DNA from: Sphingobacterium sp. HMA12
GTDB taxonomy: Bacteria; Bacteroidota; Bacteroidia; Sphingobacteriales; Sphingobacteriaceae
Direction: 5' to 3'
Assembly (NCBI RefSeq): GCF_002933815.1
Contig: NZ_BEYR01000001.1
Location: 496,001-560,000, forward strand
Length of the DNA stretch: 64,000 nucleotides
Shown: positions 19,037-27,838 of the stretch, in pieces
Numbering within the stretch: position 1 is the stretch's first letter
Layout: each line of letters begins with the position of its first letter
Translations under genes and position numbers: made by a program
The notes under the pieces: model-generated
The model's database searches: none
Told to the model about the DNA's origin: nothing
Seen by the model: only the letters and a program-made list of their open reading frames with translations

Positions 19037-19048
19037 TGACCTAGGTCA
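19037..19048. promoter_or_regulatory. Crp/Fnr-like dyad upstream of gap
   Basis: TGACCTAGGTCA is a perfect 12-bp palindrome of the TGAC-N4-GTCA type recognised by many Crp/Fnr-family regulators. It lies 74 bp from the GAPDH start codon; a site centred near -41 would put transcription start near 19000. A second dyad TTAACAAA-CATC-TTTGTTAA lies at 19089-19108. The rest of 18964-19284 shows nothing else. Confidence 0.45.
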
Positions 19049-19284
19049 AGAAGTAATATGGGGCTTTGTACTTTATCCCGATTAATTTTTAACAAACATC
19101 TTTGTTAAAGGTTTTGAAATGAGAACCGAATTAGGTGGTGTCAATTCCTGATTTGGCTATAAGTAAAGCGCTTCAGCTTCGGTTGTTTTGTTAGGTAACC
19201 CCAATAATTATCTGCATTCAATTGTCCGATTCTGTTTTATCTGAGAAATGGTTAATTTAGTTCTCGAACCGACCATAATTATAA

Positions 19285-19509
19285 ATGGACTATATTAATA
19301 AAATTAAGAAATTATTCGCTTTAAAACAGGAGATTACCAATGGTTTTTCCGAGACTGAAGTTCAAAAAATCGAAAACAAATTAAATCGCTCACTTCCAAA
19401 AACCTTACGGAATTACTATCTTAATTTAGGTGCAAATGAAACTATAAATTATTGTTATAATACAAATCCGATGCATCAGTTCACATACTCAGGAGCCATG
19501 GGAGGGTAA
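19285..19509 (+). pseudogene. Truncated SMI1/KNR4-family protein
   Basis: A 74-residue frame whose start (FSETEVQKIENKLNRSLPKTLRNYYLNLGANETIN) matches the N-terminal helix-turn segment of SMI1/KNR4 proteins, often immunity proteins for contact-dependent toxins. Family members are usually 130 residues or more; here the frame ends after QFTYSGAMGG, so the C-terminal half is missing. No toxin gene is adjacent. Most likely a relic of an immunity gene. Confidence 0.55.
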
Positions 19510-19693
19510 GAAAGACAGTGTCCGGCATTCATTAAACGGAATACGTTCGGGGGTGTTATGTCTATCTTGTGCAATATATGATGATCGTTTCATCTTCATA
19601 TCCTATTTTTATTTTAATTGCTGTAACTTTAGAATAGATACTGGTTATTGATGACCGGGAAGAACCGTTTTACAAGCGAACAACAAAAGATTA

Positions 19694-20644
19694 ATGTTGA
19701 TGAAAAAGATAAAAATACAACACACAGATTTGCAGATTGCACCGATTAATTTTGGTGGTAATGTCTTCGGATGGACACTTGATGAACAAAAATCATTTGA
19801 GATTCTGGATAAATTTGTAGGTGCCGGATTTAATTTTATAGATACTGCGGATACTTATTCTTGGTGGGTAAATGGAAAAGGTGGTCAATCTGAAGAAATT
19901 ATCGGCAAATGGTTAAAAAGCCAAGGTAATCGCAATGACATTGTGCTCGCGACTAAGGTTGGGTCTGAAACGAAGGAACATGGTTTCGATATTTCTAAGA
20001 AACATATTTTAAAATCAGCTGACGAGTCCTTGCAGCGTTTGGGGGTAGATCACATCGATTTATACTATACCCATTTCGATGACAACGTCACACCTGTTGA
20101 GGAGACCCTATCAGCCTACGATGAGCTAATAAAGGCCGGTAAAGTTCGATTTATCGCCGCTTCAAATATCTCTCCTGAACGGCTTATCGAAAGTTTTGAT
20201 AGCGCAGAGAAAAATGGACTGCCCAAATATGTCGCATTGCAACCTCATTATAATTTGGTCGAACGTAGCCGTTTTGAAAATGACTACGCCTCGATAGCCG
20301 AAGCCTATGGTTTGAGTGTATTCCCATATTGGTCTCTTGCGGCCGGTTTTTTGACAGGAAAATATCGTACTGAGGCAGATTTTGACAACACCGCCAGAGG
20401 TGGTGGTATAAAGAAATATTTTGGTGAAAAAGGTAAACGTGTATTGAAAGCTTTGGATGTTGTGGCTGAAAAGTATGGTACCAAACAGGCGACAGTAGCG
20501 CTAGCATGGCTACTGGCGAAGCCATTGGTCACCGCTCCGATTGTGAGCGCGACCAGCGCGTCGCAACTGGAGACCTTATTTGATGCTCCGAAACTACAAT
20601 TGGATGCTGAAGATATTGGCCTATTAAACGAAGCGAGTAAATAA
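19694..20644 (+). CDS. Aldo/keto reductase
   Basis: A 316-residue TIM-barrel NADPH-dependent oxidoreductase. The catalytic tetrad is visible: Asp50 (FIDTAD), Tyr55, Lys88 (ATKVG) and His127 (YYTHFDD). The C-terminal NADP-binding pattern (APIVSATSASQLETL) is also typical. The start is ATG 19694; ATG 19700 would remove two residues. It is monocistronic and probably acts on small carbonyl compounds. Confidence 0.9.
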   Translation: MLMKKIKIQHTDLQIAPINFGGNVFGWTLDEQKSFEILDKFVGAGFNFIDTADTYSWWVNGKGGQSEEIIGKWLKSQGNRNDIVLATKVGSETKEHGFDISKKHILKSADESLQRLGVDHIDLYYTHFDDNVTPVEETLSAYDELIKAGKVRFIAASNISPERLIESFDSAEKNGLPKYVALQPHYNLVERSRFENDYASIAEAYGLSVFPYWSLAAGFLTGKYRTEADFDNTARGGGIKKYFGEKGKRVLKALDVVAEKYGTKQATVALAWLLAKPLVTAPIVSATSASQLETLFDAPKLQLDAEDIGLLNEASK

Positions 20645-20744
20645 ACGATGGCTTTTTTGTCAGGCGGCATCGGATAGCCATTGCCTAGTGTTAAATGGAC
20701 CTATGGCTTTTTATATGGATTATTATGTCGTAAATTTATCTTAC

Positions 20745-20778
20745 GAAGCTATTCCGGTTTCAACGGGCGAATAGCTTC
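20745..20778. terminator. Hairpin between reductase and VWA gene
   Basis: Perfect 10-bp arms GAAGCTATTC (20745-20754) and GAATAGCTTC (20769-20778), ending 21 bp before the VWA start. The following sequence is only weakly T-rich, so it could be a terminator of the reductase gene or a leader structure of the next. Confidence 0.4.
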
Positions 20779-20799
20779 TTCATCCTAATAAATGAACGT

Positions 20800-21921
20800 A
20801 TGAGCAGCGCGAAACGAAATAGGGGATTTTTCTTTAGGCAATATGACGAGCCGTTTCAGACGCCCTTTGATAAATTATTTGATATTTTCAAAGAATTGAT
20901 TACCCATACCTCCGGTGATTTTGATGAAGCTATTGATTGGCTGCGTGAATTGGACCGAGAATTCAAACTGACCACTCCAGAATATACCATAGATGATTTC
21001 ATCGCCGACCTGAAGAATAAGGGATATATCAGGGAAAAAATGGAGTTTGGTGGCAGCGGTGGTGTAGATATTACATCAAAGATGGAAAAAGCCTTGCGAC
21101 AAAATGCATTGGACCAGATCTTTGGAAAGATGCGAAAAGGAAAGTCCGGTAATCATAAAACCAGTCAACAAGGGCAGAGTGACGAAAACATGGGCGATTT
21201 TAGGAGTTATCAGTATGGAGATGGTCTCGAGAAGATTGCTTTGACCGAAAGCTTGAAAAACGCGCAGATCAATCATGGGATAGGCGAGTTCGGTTTATCA
21301 GAAAATGATCTGGTTGTAGAGGATACACAGTTTAAATCGCAGATGAGCACAGTGCTGATGATCGATATCAGCCATAGCATGATCCTATACGGCGAAGACC
21401 GGATTACTCCTGCAAAGAAAGTGGCTATGGCCCTATCGGAGCTTATCCTCACACGCTATCCCAAAGACACGCTTGATATTATCGTCTTCGGTAATGACGC
21501 TTGGCCGATTGCGATCAAAGACTTGCCCTACCTGCAAGTAGGTCCGTTTCATACCAATACTGTCGCTGGTTTGCAGTTAGCGATGGATATACTCCGGCGT
21601 AAGCGGCATGCGAATAAGCAGATATTTATGATTACAGATGGCAAGCCGAGCTGTTTAAATATGCCGGATGGTACCTACTATAAGAATCCAATGGGCTTAG
21701 ATCCATTTATCACCGGAAAGTGCTATAGCATGGCCGCACAGGCCCGAAAATTAGGAATACCCATTACCACCTTTATGATCACCTCAGATCCCTATTTGCA
21801 GCAATTTGTCGATGAATTTACGGCTTCGAATCAGGGGAAGGCTTATTACACAGGCCTTGGAGATCTAGGGGGAATGATTTTTGAAGACTACGAAGAAAAT
21901 CGCAAAAAAAGAATACGATAA
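20800..21921 (+). CDS. VWA-domain protein
   Basis: A 373-residue cytoplasmic protein. A long helical N-terminal region (about 1-180) precedes a von Willebrand A domain with a MIDAS site: Asp189-x-Ser191-x-Ser193 (MIDISHSM), a Thr in the HTNTVAG loop and Asp in MITDGKPS. It should act as the metal-dependent partner of the AAA ATPase encoded next, as in MoxR/VWA and Mg-chelatase ChlD-like systems. The gap to that gene is 65 bp. Confidence 0.85.
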   Translation: MSSAKRNRGFFFRQYDEPFQTPFDKLFDIFKELITHTSGDFDEAIDWLRELDREFKLTTPEYTIDDFIADLKNKGYIREKMEFGGSGGVDITSKMEKALRQNALDQIFGKMRKGKSGNHKTSQQGQSDENMGDFRSYQYGDGLEKIALTESLKNAQINHGIGEFGLSENDLVVEDTQFKSQMSTVLMIDISHSMILYGEDRITPAKKVAMALSELILTRYPKDTLDIIVFGNDAWPIAIKDLPYLQVGPFHTNTVAGLQLAMDILRRKRHANKQIFMITDGKPSCLNMPDGTYYKNPMGLDPFITGKCYSMAAQARKLGIPITTFMITSDPYLQQFVDEFTASNQGKAYYTGLGDLGGMIFEDYEENRKKRIR

Positions 21922-21986
21922 ACAATTCGTTTAACGACAATAAGATATGAATCTTGCGCAAGGTTTGCGCCTCATCATCAGAAGAT

Positions 21987-23453
21987 ATGGATTACACAAA
22001 GATTACAACATTTGGTGCACTGAAAAAGTCAGGTTACAAACCCAAGACGATAAAAGAAGAATTGCGTCAGAATCTGATTACAAAAATTAGTAAAGGCGAA
22101 ACCGTATTTGTCGGGGTACACGGTTATGAGGATACCGTTATTCCCGAACTTGAGAGAGCTATTCTCTCCAAACACAATATTAATTTCCTTGGCCTTCGTG
22201 GCCAGGCAAAGACACGCCTGGCCAGGCTCATGGTTAATCTGTTGGATGAATATGTACCTGTAGTAGCGGGATCCGAGATCAATGACGATCCCTATAACCC
22301 CATATCCCGCTATGCCGTGGAGCTTCTGAAGGAAAAAGGTGATGATACAGCGATAAGCTGGCTTCATCGAAGTGAACGTTTTGCCGAAAAACTTGCTACG
22401 CCAGATGTGACTGTAGCCGATCTAATCGGTGATGTTGATCCGATCAAAGCAGCCAATCTGAGATTGAGCTATGCCGATGATCGCGTGATTCATTTTGGTA
22501 TGATTCCACGGGCAAACCGCTCGATATTTGTCATTAATGAATTGCCCGATCTTCAGGCCAGGATTCAGGTGGCACTTTTCAATATCTTGCAGGAAGGGGA
22601 TATCCAGATCCGCGGATTCAAATTGCGCCTACCCTTAGATGTACAGTTTGTGTTCACTGCAAATCCCGAAGATTACACCAACAGGGGGAGTATTGTGACG
22701 CCACTGAAAGACCGCATAGGGTCGCAGATATTAACACATTACCCCGAATCAGTTGAGATCGCGAAGACAATTACGGCCCAGGAGTCCAATCTGGAAGCGG
22801 CACAGAAGGAGCAAATATACGTTCCTGAACTTGCCCGCGAACTAATTGAACAGATCAGTTTTGAAGCCCGGAATAGCGAATATGTTGATGAAAAGAGTGG
22901 TGTCAGCGCGCGGATGAGCATTACAGCATTTCAGAACCTATTAAGCACCGCTGAACTGCGCATGCTCAAAAATGGATCAAAAGCGACGGCAGTACGCCTA
23001 AGCGATTTTGTAGGTATTATCCCGTCTATCACCGGAAAAGTTGAGCTCGTTTACGAAGGTGAACAGGAGGGGGCTGCTATCGTCGCACTGCAATTGATTG
23101 AAAATGCAGTAAAAAGTCTATTTCCAATTTTATTTCCTAAAATTGAAAAACTGGAAAGGGATAACGAGCGCCATCCTTATGACGATATTGTTCGTTGGTT
23201 TTCAGAATCTGAAGGTATCGAGCTGTCCGATGAACTCATAGATGCGGATTATAAGCGCCAATTGGATCAGGTGACAGCTATTCAAACATTGATCGAGCAA
23301 TACCAACCGCAAACCAAACCCGAAGATCGTTATTTTCTAAGCGAATTCATCCTTTGGGGACTGGCGCTAAATAGCAAACTAAGTAAATATAGACTGGGCA
23401 ATGGACTTCAGTTTCAGGATAACTTTCAGGGCTATCTTCGAAACAATCTATAA
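21987..23453 (+). CDS. MoxR/ChlI-like AAA ATPase
   Basis: A protein of 488 residues from the ATG at 21987, preceded by AGAAG; an upstream TTG (21954) is less likely. Walker A is GLRGQAKT (residues 69-76). The Walker B-like segment is IFVINELPDL, with Asn184 where Asp is usual, followed by Glu185. The N-terminal half resembles Mg-chelatase subunit I and the C-terminus has a helical lid. It probably remodels a target with the upstream VWA protein; the target is unknown. Confidence 0.83.
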   Translation: MDYTKITTFGALKKSGYKPKTIKEELRQNLITKISKGETVFVGVHGYEDTVIPELERAILSKHNINFLGLRGQAKTRLARLMVNLLDEYVPVVAGSEINDDPYNPISRYAVELLKEKGDDTAISWLHRSERFAEKLATPDVTVADLIGDVDPIKAANLRLSYADDRVIHFGMIPRANRSIFVINELPDLQARIQVALFNILQEGDIQIRGFKLRLPLDVQFVFTANPEDYTNRGSIVTPLKDRIGSQILTHYPESVEIAKTITAQESNLEAAQKEQIYVPELARELIEQISFEARNSEYVDEKSGVSARMSITAFQNLLSTAELRMLKNGSKATAVRLSDFVGIIPSITGKVELVYEGEQEGAAIVALQLIENAVKSLFPILFPKIEKLERDNERHPYDDIVRWFSESEGIELSDELIDADYKRQLDQVTAIQTLIEQYQPQTKPEDRYFLSEFILWGLALNSKLSKYRLGNGLQFQDNFQGYLRNNL

Positions 23454-23487
23454 TCAGAAGACAAGGAGCTATTAATATAATTGCGTC

Positions 23488-23524
23488 AAAAAAGCTGCAG
23501 AGAAACTCTTTGCGGCTTTTTTTG
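23488..23524 (+). terminator. Rho-independent terminator of VWA/AAA operon
   Basis: A stem AAAAAAGCTGCAGAG paired with CTCTTTGCGGCTTTTTT, with a T7 run, 34 bp after the ATPase stop. Confidence 0.85.
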
Positions 23525-23748
23525 ATGCACTAACTATTTATTCATCTCAAAAGCTTATAAGCTTTGATGTGACAATTATCTTTTACCCACTTTTTCTTGT
23601 GGTATTTCCTGTATATCGTAATGATAATGGAGCTAGCAATGAATCTAAATATCGCAGATGAACGCTGGATTAGAGGTCGTAAAATAGGAAGAAAACGAAG
23701 CTGTTACTGGGCCGCATATAAAAGGAGAAGGCACTAACTAAAAGGTAG

Positions 23749-24147
23749 TCACTTCTTTTTCAGGTAACGGTTGATCATTGGACTGAAATCTATTTTGGAA
23801 GATGCTTGTATATGCTCTTTCAGAATAGATTCTGGAAATTCATCCAATGATTTAAAATTAATACAACCCTTTTTAAACTTGGCTTTGGGCAATTCTGTTC
23901 TTAATTCATTCATGAGGTGCGGATTGGAGTACATTACCAGTGAATGAAAAGAAATATAGGTTTTGGCAATGGTTAAACCATATTTGAAAACACCCTGCTC
24001 ATTGTAGCTGATCGCATTAGGATTAGACATAAATTTTCCAAAATTTTCAGAAACGGCCTTGTCATTTTCTAGTATTACTTTTCGGAATTGGCCGATCGCC
24101 TGCTGCTCAGTTTCCGAAAGAGTATTGATATATTGTTCTATTTCCAT
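23749..24147 (-). CDS. DUF1801/YdhG-like protein
   Basis: A 132-residue alpha/beta protein. It fits the YdhG/DUF1801 pattern: an N-terminal helix about the phrase YINTLSETEQQAIGQFRKVIL, a central aromatic strand pair (FKYGLTIAKTYISFHSLVMY) and the late motif FKKGCINFKSLDEFPESIL. Function unknown in the family. It stands alone. Confidence 0.7.
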   Translation of the reverse strand: MEIEQYINTLSETEQQAIGQFRKVILENDKAVSENFGKFMSNPNAISYNEQGVFKYGLTIAKTYISFHSLVMYSNPHLMNELRTELPKAKFKKGCINFKSLDEFPESILKEHIQASSKIDFSPMINRYLKKK

Positions 24148-24329
24148 AGCTTTTTTATCATTCCCGTTTCATTTGTTTGCCAATTAAATTTATTCAATTT
24201 TCTTTGATTTTATTGCAGATTTTTTCTGAATTCCACAATTGATTTGATATTACGATGAACGATTCCTATTGTTTCTATCACTTCAATGACTTTATAAAGT
24301 GATTGAAAAACTTTCGGGACAATTTGACG

Positions 24330-24361
24330 AAACGATCGTTTACCTTATTATAAGGTAAACG
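24330..24361. promoter_or_regulatory. Overlapping palindromes
   Basis: AAACGATCGTTT (24330-24341) overlaps a second perfect dyad with 11-bp arms CGTTTACCTTA (24337-24347) and TAAGGTAAACG (24351-24361). No T-run follows. It ends 11 bp before a small membrane-protein gene, which suggests an operator or leader hairpin. Confidence 0.4.
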
Positions 24362-24372
24362 TCAATTAAAAT

Positions 24373-24597
24373 ATGATACTTGAACTAGCTTTATGGCAGC
24401 TTTTATTTTTATTGGAAGCTCTATTGAAATTAATTTCGCTGTATTTACTTGCCTCGAATAGGCGTAAATTGAGTTCAGCCAATTTTTTATTGTATGTAGT
24501 AGCTATCATGTTCTTGTCCTTCTTGGGTAGTATTTGCTTTCTTTTTGCATTGAAAAAAATAAGAATCCAGTCAACGTCTGCACGCTTTCTGATTTAG
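24373..24597 (+). CDS. Small two-helix membrane protein, PLDc_N-like
   Basis: A 74-residue hydrophobic protein with two predicted membrane segments (about 5-28 and 37-61). The spacing and the SFLGSICFLFALKKI end resemble the PLDc_N (phospholipase D nuclease N-terminal) small membrane family. Short length and position next to decayed DNA leave some doubt that it is functional. Confidence 0.5.
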   Translation: MILELALWQLLFLLEALLKLISLYLLASNRRKLSSANFLLYVVAIMFLSFLGSICFLFALKKIRIQSTSARFLI

Positions 24598-24611
24598 CTT
24601 TCACTTTCCTT

Positions 24612-24952
24612 AGCATCTATCTTGGCCATTTTTTTATGTACTCAATATGTTCTTTCCGGTCCGCTTCCTCGATTTCATAGAGAGGGCCGATAAAAGTACT
24701 TTGTAGCGAAGAGACAGCACAGTATTCCAGAATTCCATTTTGCAATTGCGTAAGCCCGCTTGATTTGTAGGTTTGCTCATAGATGTCCTGGGACAAAATC
24801 TCCCGCAGGAGTTATTATTCGCGCAGTTTTTCCTTTTAAAAGGCACTCGGTGGGTTGGGCTTTCACACTTTTAAACGTGATCCCCAGAAGGAAAGCCCGA
24901 TCAAAAAATCCTTTCATAATGGCGAGCATACCCAGCCACCAAAATGGATGTT
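24612..24952 (-). pseudogene. Decayed flavodoxin-fold NAD(P)H:quinone oxidoreductase (KefF/NQO type)
   Basis: Minus-strand frames together give the C-terminal half of a KefF/NQO-like protein: PFWWLGMLAIMKGFFDRAFL, then KGKTARIITPAGDFVPGHL followed by a stop; a second frame continues NGILEYCAVSSLQSTFIGPL and a terminal EEADRKEHIEYIKKW. The WWxxMxAxxKGFFDRxFxxG motif is diagnostic of the family. At least one frameshift and an upstream in-frame stop are present and the N-terminal FMN-binding half is not recognisable, so the gene is dead. It lies downstream of a quinone-oxidoreductase-like gene on the same strand. Confidence 0.72.
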
Positions 24953-25188
24953 ATCCATACCCGATGTTCGCTCCATTGTTTATCATCCAATGCCTTTAAC
25001 AAACGGAGTGATGAGTTCGCCATCTATTTTTTTCTTCATGTTCAACGGATTTTTGTTAATCTCCTAAGTTGGTCTTTAGTCTGTTTTGTACACTCATTAA
25101 CGAAATATCCGACATATAGCCGGGTGCTCAGGGGAACTATGTACAACAAGCCTATATTTTTTAGAAAATTCTTTGTTATCCATTTTTC

Positions 25189-26136
25189 CTATAATTTAAC
25201 GACCACTTTACCAACTGTATGGCCCGTCTCCAGCTGTAGGTGCGCCTTGCCTATTTCGTCAAATTCAAAAACATGAGAAATGTGCGGCCTTAGCACGCCT
25301 TTCTCCAATAGTGATGCGAGGTAATACATATCCTGCCCACTTGAATACACCGACATAAAATAACAGGCATGAAGCTTTTTCTCTTCGGCTTTTAATTCAT
25401 CCGCCTTGGTATGCCCAGAAGGTAAGGTCACTATTGTTCCGAATGGCTTCAATACCTGTACAGATTTCTGGAAATTCGGACCACCGATCGCCTCCAGCAC
25501 GAAATCAACAGGGGACAATACCTTCTCAAAGGCTGTGTTTCTGTAGTCAATATCTTCGTCTGCACCCAATCCCAATACAAAATCTCTATTTGCTGCCGAA
25601 GCCGTTGCGATGACGTGCGCGCCGATATACTTTGCGATCTGTACGGCAAAATGTCCCACACCGCCAGATGCGGCATGGATAAGGATGCGGTCAGTTGGTC
25701 TCAGTTTACCGTAGCTATTGAAAGCCTGCCAAGCCGTCAATGCCGCCAGTGTGCATGAGGCCGCTTCGGTATGACTTATATTTTGAGGTTTCAGTGCAAG
25801 CTCGTCTGCCGCTGCGGCGACATATTCCGCATAGGCTCTCCCTTGGCCAGGAAAATTGATCATCCCAAATACCTCATCCCCGATAGTGAGGTGAGTTACA
25901 GCATCACCTATTTCGGTAATCTCTCCTGAGATATCCCAGCCTAGGATCAGCGGCTGGGATTTTGCCAGATCTTCAGCCAGCGGTGCCAGTCGACTGCGCA
26001 CTTTGACATCCACCGGATTAATGCTGATCGCTTTCACCTTGACCATTACCTCATTGGCTTTTATTTCAGGTTTTTCGATTTCTGTATAGCATAGATTTTC
26101 AATTCCCCCGAATGTTTTCAGTACAACTGCTTTCAT
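25189..26136 (-). CDS. NADP-dependent quinone-oxidoreductase-like MDR protein
   Basis: A 315-residue medium-chain dehydrogenase/reductase of the zinc-free quinone oxidoreductase branch. The N-terminal GroES-like part (MKAVVLKTFGGIENL, NPVDVKVRS) is followed by a Rossmann fold with AASGGVGHFAVQIAKYIGAH. It would reduce quinones or enones with NADPH. It is divergent from an AraC-type regulator gene that probably controls it. A -7 element is visible upstream. Confidence 0.88.
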   Translation of the reverse strand: MKAVVLKTFGGIENLCYTEIEKPEIKANEVMVKVKAISINPVDVKVRSRLAPLAEDLAKSQPLILGWDISGEITEIGDAVTHLTIGDEVFGMINFPGQGRAYAEYVAAAADELALKPQNISHTEAASCTLAALTAWQAFNSYGKLRPTDRILIHAASGGVGHFAVQIAKYIGAHVIATASAANRDFVLGLGADEDIDYRNTAFEKVLSPVDFVLEAIGGPNFQKSVQVLKPFGTIVTLPSGHTKADELKAEEKKLHACYFMSVYSSGQDMYYLASLLEKGVLRPHISHVFEFDEIGKAHLQLETGHTVGKVVVKL

Positions 26137-26156
26137 TTGTTTTTATTTGATTGACA

Positions 26157-26223
26157 CAAAAATAGACCGATAAAAAACTATAAAACAGGTATATTTCAAG
26201 TTTATTTAGGTATTTTTGTACCT
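26157..26223. promoter_or_regulatory. Divergent promoter with 21-bp-spaced repeats
   Basis: TATTTTTG on the minus strand (26164-26157) and on the plus strand (26211-26218) are exact TAnnTTTG elements for the oxidoreductase and the AraC-type gene. Between them, AGGTATATTT (26187) and AGGTATTTTT (26208) are direct repeats two helical turns apart, typical of AraC-family sites. AGGTA/TACCT (26208-26223) is also an inverted pair. The plus promoter implies a nearly leaderless regulator mRNA. Confidence 0.55.
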
Positions 26224-27057
26224 ATGGGCAGAGAGAACTTGTACAAGTCATTGGAGGTTTATTACGAAAAAGTAGACTGTTGTCCTTTGCGGGATCGTCA
26301 GTTTAATTTTTTTGAATTTGTATATGTCATATCGGGCAAGGGAAGTCATGTGATTAATGGTAACCGCCTGGCTTTTAGTGTCGGTGATCTCTTTCTGATC
26401 ACACCCAAAGATTTTCATGCATTTGATCTTGAGAGTACCTGCGAATTTATGGTGATCCGGTTTGCAGCAAGTTATGTAAAGGCATACAGTTGGCAGAGTA
26501 TTGACCATATTGAATGTTTATTATACTATGCATCCCATCTTTCCAGATCTGTTTTGGCTAATACAGATGACAAGCAGACGGTTGCTTCCCTAATGGATGC
26601 CATACGAGGTGCGATTGACCGCAATAATGTCTATCATGAAGATCTTTTAAGGCATCTTGTCAACGCAATTATCGTCATAGCAGCCAGAAATATTTCGGTT
26701 ATCAAACCAGAAAATCTTTCATCCAATACCGATGTTCGTATATTGAATATTCTGGATTACATACAGGAGCATATCCGTTGTCCCGACCGTCTGAAAATTG
26801 GATCCATAGCAGGACAGTTCGGTTTATCGCCAACTTACCTCGGTAGCTATTTCCGCAAGCAGTGTAATGAGTCCCTACAGCAATACATCTCGTCTTATCG
26901 GGTTCGGCAGATTGAGCATCGCTTGCGTTTCAGCGATAGGCGCATAAATGAAATAGCCGATGAATTTGGATTTGCAGATGAGAGCCACATCAACAAATTT
27001 TTTAAAAGGCATAAAGGGTTAAGTCTCAAAGCATATCGCAAGAGTTCTAGTGTCTAA
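26224..27057 (+). CDS. AraC-family transcriptional regulator
   Basis: A 277-residue regulator. The N-terminal cupin-like sensing domain (FFEFVYVISGKGSHVINGNRL, VGDLFLITPKDFHAFD) is followed by a C-terminal double helix-turn-helix (KIGSIAGQFGLSPTYLGSYFRK, INEIADEFGFADESHINKFFKR). It faces the NADP-dependent oxidoreductase across an 87-bp region with spaced repeats, so it likely controls that gene and itself. Confidence 0.92.
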   Translation: MGRENLYKSLEVYYEKVDCCPLRDRQFNFFEFVYVISGKGSHVINGNRLAFSVGDLFLITPKDFHAFDLESTCEFMVIRFAASYVKAYSWQSIDHIECLLYYASHLSRSVLANTDDKQTVASLMDAIRGAIDRNNVYHEDLLRHLVNAIIVIAARNISVIKPENLSSNTDVRILNILDYIQEHIRCPDRLKIGSIAGQFGLSPTYLGSYFRKQCNESLQQYISSYRVRQIEHRLRFSDRRINEIADEFGFADESHINKFFKRHKGLSLKAYRKSSSV

Positions 27058-27146
27058 TATTGTTCAAACAGCGCTTTACATCATGGAGAAAATAGAAATA
27101 TTCAATAGGTTTCTTAGTTAGTCTTGCTCGGAAACAGATTGTTGTT

Positions 27147-27641
27147 TTACTTTAATTTATTCCTTTTCAGAATCGATGCTATTGAACTTAAATAAACTTT
27201 GTTTTTTGAGAAATCATTGTGCCCTTCATCCTGTAATGTAATAAATTGATCAGTGGTTTTTAATAGCTTCGATAGTTTAACAGCAGAACCATAATATACA
27301 GCAGAATCCTTGTCCCCATGGAAAATAATCACTGGACATTTTACCATTTGCAGAGAATACGCATTGTCGAAGTAATATGGAATATTGGACGTATCCAATT
27401 CAGGAGCGATATCATTGATCCAGTCTTTTAAATTATAATATGGCGCTTGGAGGATCAAAAGATCTGGATCGTTGTGGGCAGCTAAGTATGAAGCGAGGGC
27501 TGTGCCCATGGATTGGCCTAAAACTATTATCCGATTTTCTGAATACGTTTCCTTTAATCCATCATAAACAATTTGAATGTCTTTGTAAATCGAATGTTCG
27601 TCAGTTAACCTACCTTGGCTCTTCCCGTAAAGGTCGCAAAG
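27147..27641 (-). pseudogene. 5'-truncated alpha/beta hydrolase
   Basis: The frame is open from 27641 and reads through YGKSQG, the nucleophile elbow GQSMG (IIVLGQSMGTALASY), the acid in FHGDKDSAVY and the base His in DEGHNDF, so the catalytic triad of the family is intact. Directly upstream is an in-frame TAA, and the N-terminal strands and start codon are missing; the only ATG (27509) lies inside the elbow. It is therefore probably a non-functional remnant of a serine hydrolase of about 250 residues. Confidence 0.7.
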
Positions 27642-27698
27642 TTATGTCGATCCGATTATTGAAGTACGCAAAAAAAAGGTGAGTTGATAAAAAATTTA

Positions 27699-27732
27699 AG
27701 GCCGTTCAGATACTTTCCGGACGGCCTTTTTT
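27699..27732 (+). terminator. Strong intrinsic-terminator-like hairpin
   Basis: AAGGCCGT paired with ACGGCCTT plus inner pairs, followed by a T-run. No intact plus-strand gene ends just upstream, so it may be left from a lost gene. Confidence 0.6.
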
Positions 27733-27838
27733 GCATATATTGAATGACCTGTAATCAAGTCCTATGCCATACTGTTCCTTTGCCTAATGATCGGAATTTT
27801 ATATTCAAAAGGAGTTGATCGCAATTTTTGAGATAACT

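Noticed and set aside
23621..23737. Small basic frame of 38 codons on the plus strand ending AYKRRRH
   Set aside because: No family, no promoter signal and only a weak hairpin after it; may be chance or a remnant.
24760..25276. Several overlapping plus-strand frames of 70-110 codons
   Set aside because: They are antisense to the NQO-like pseudogene and the start of the oxidoreductase gene and show no protein motifs.
27440..27682. Plus-strand frame ending SIRLLKYAKKR
   Set aside because: Mostly antisense to the alpha/beta hydrolase remnant, whose own frame carries clear family motifs.
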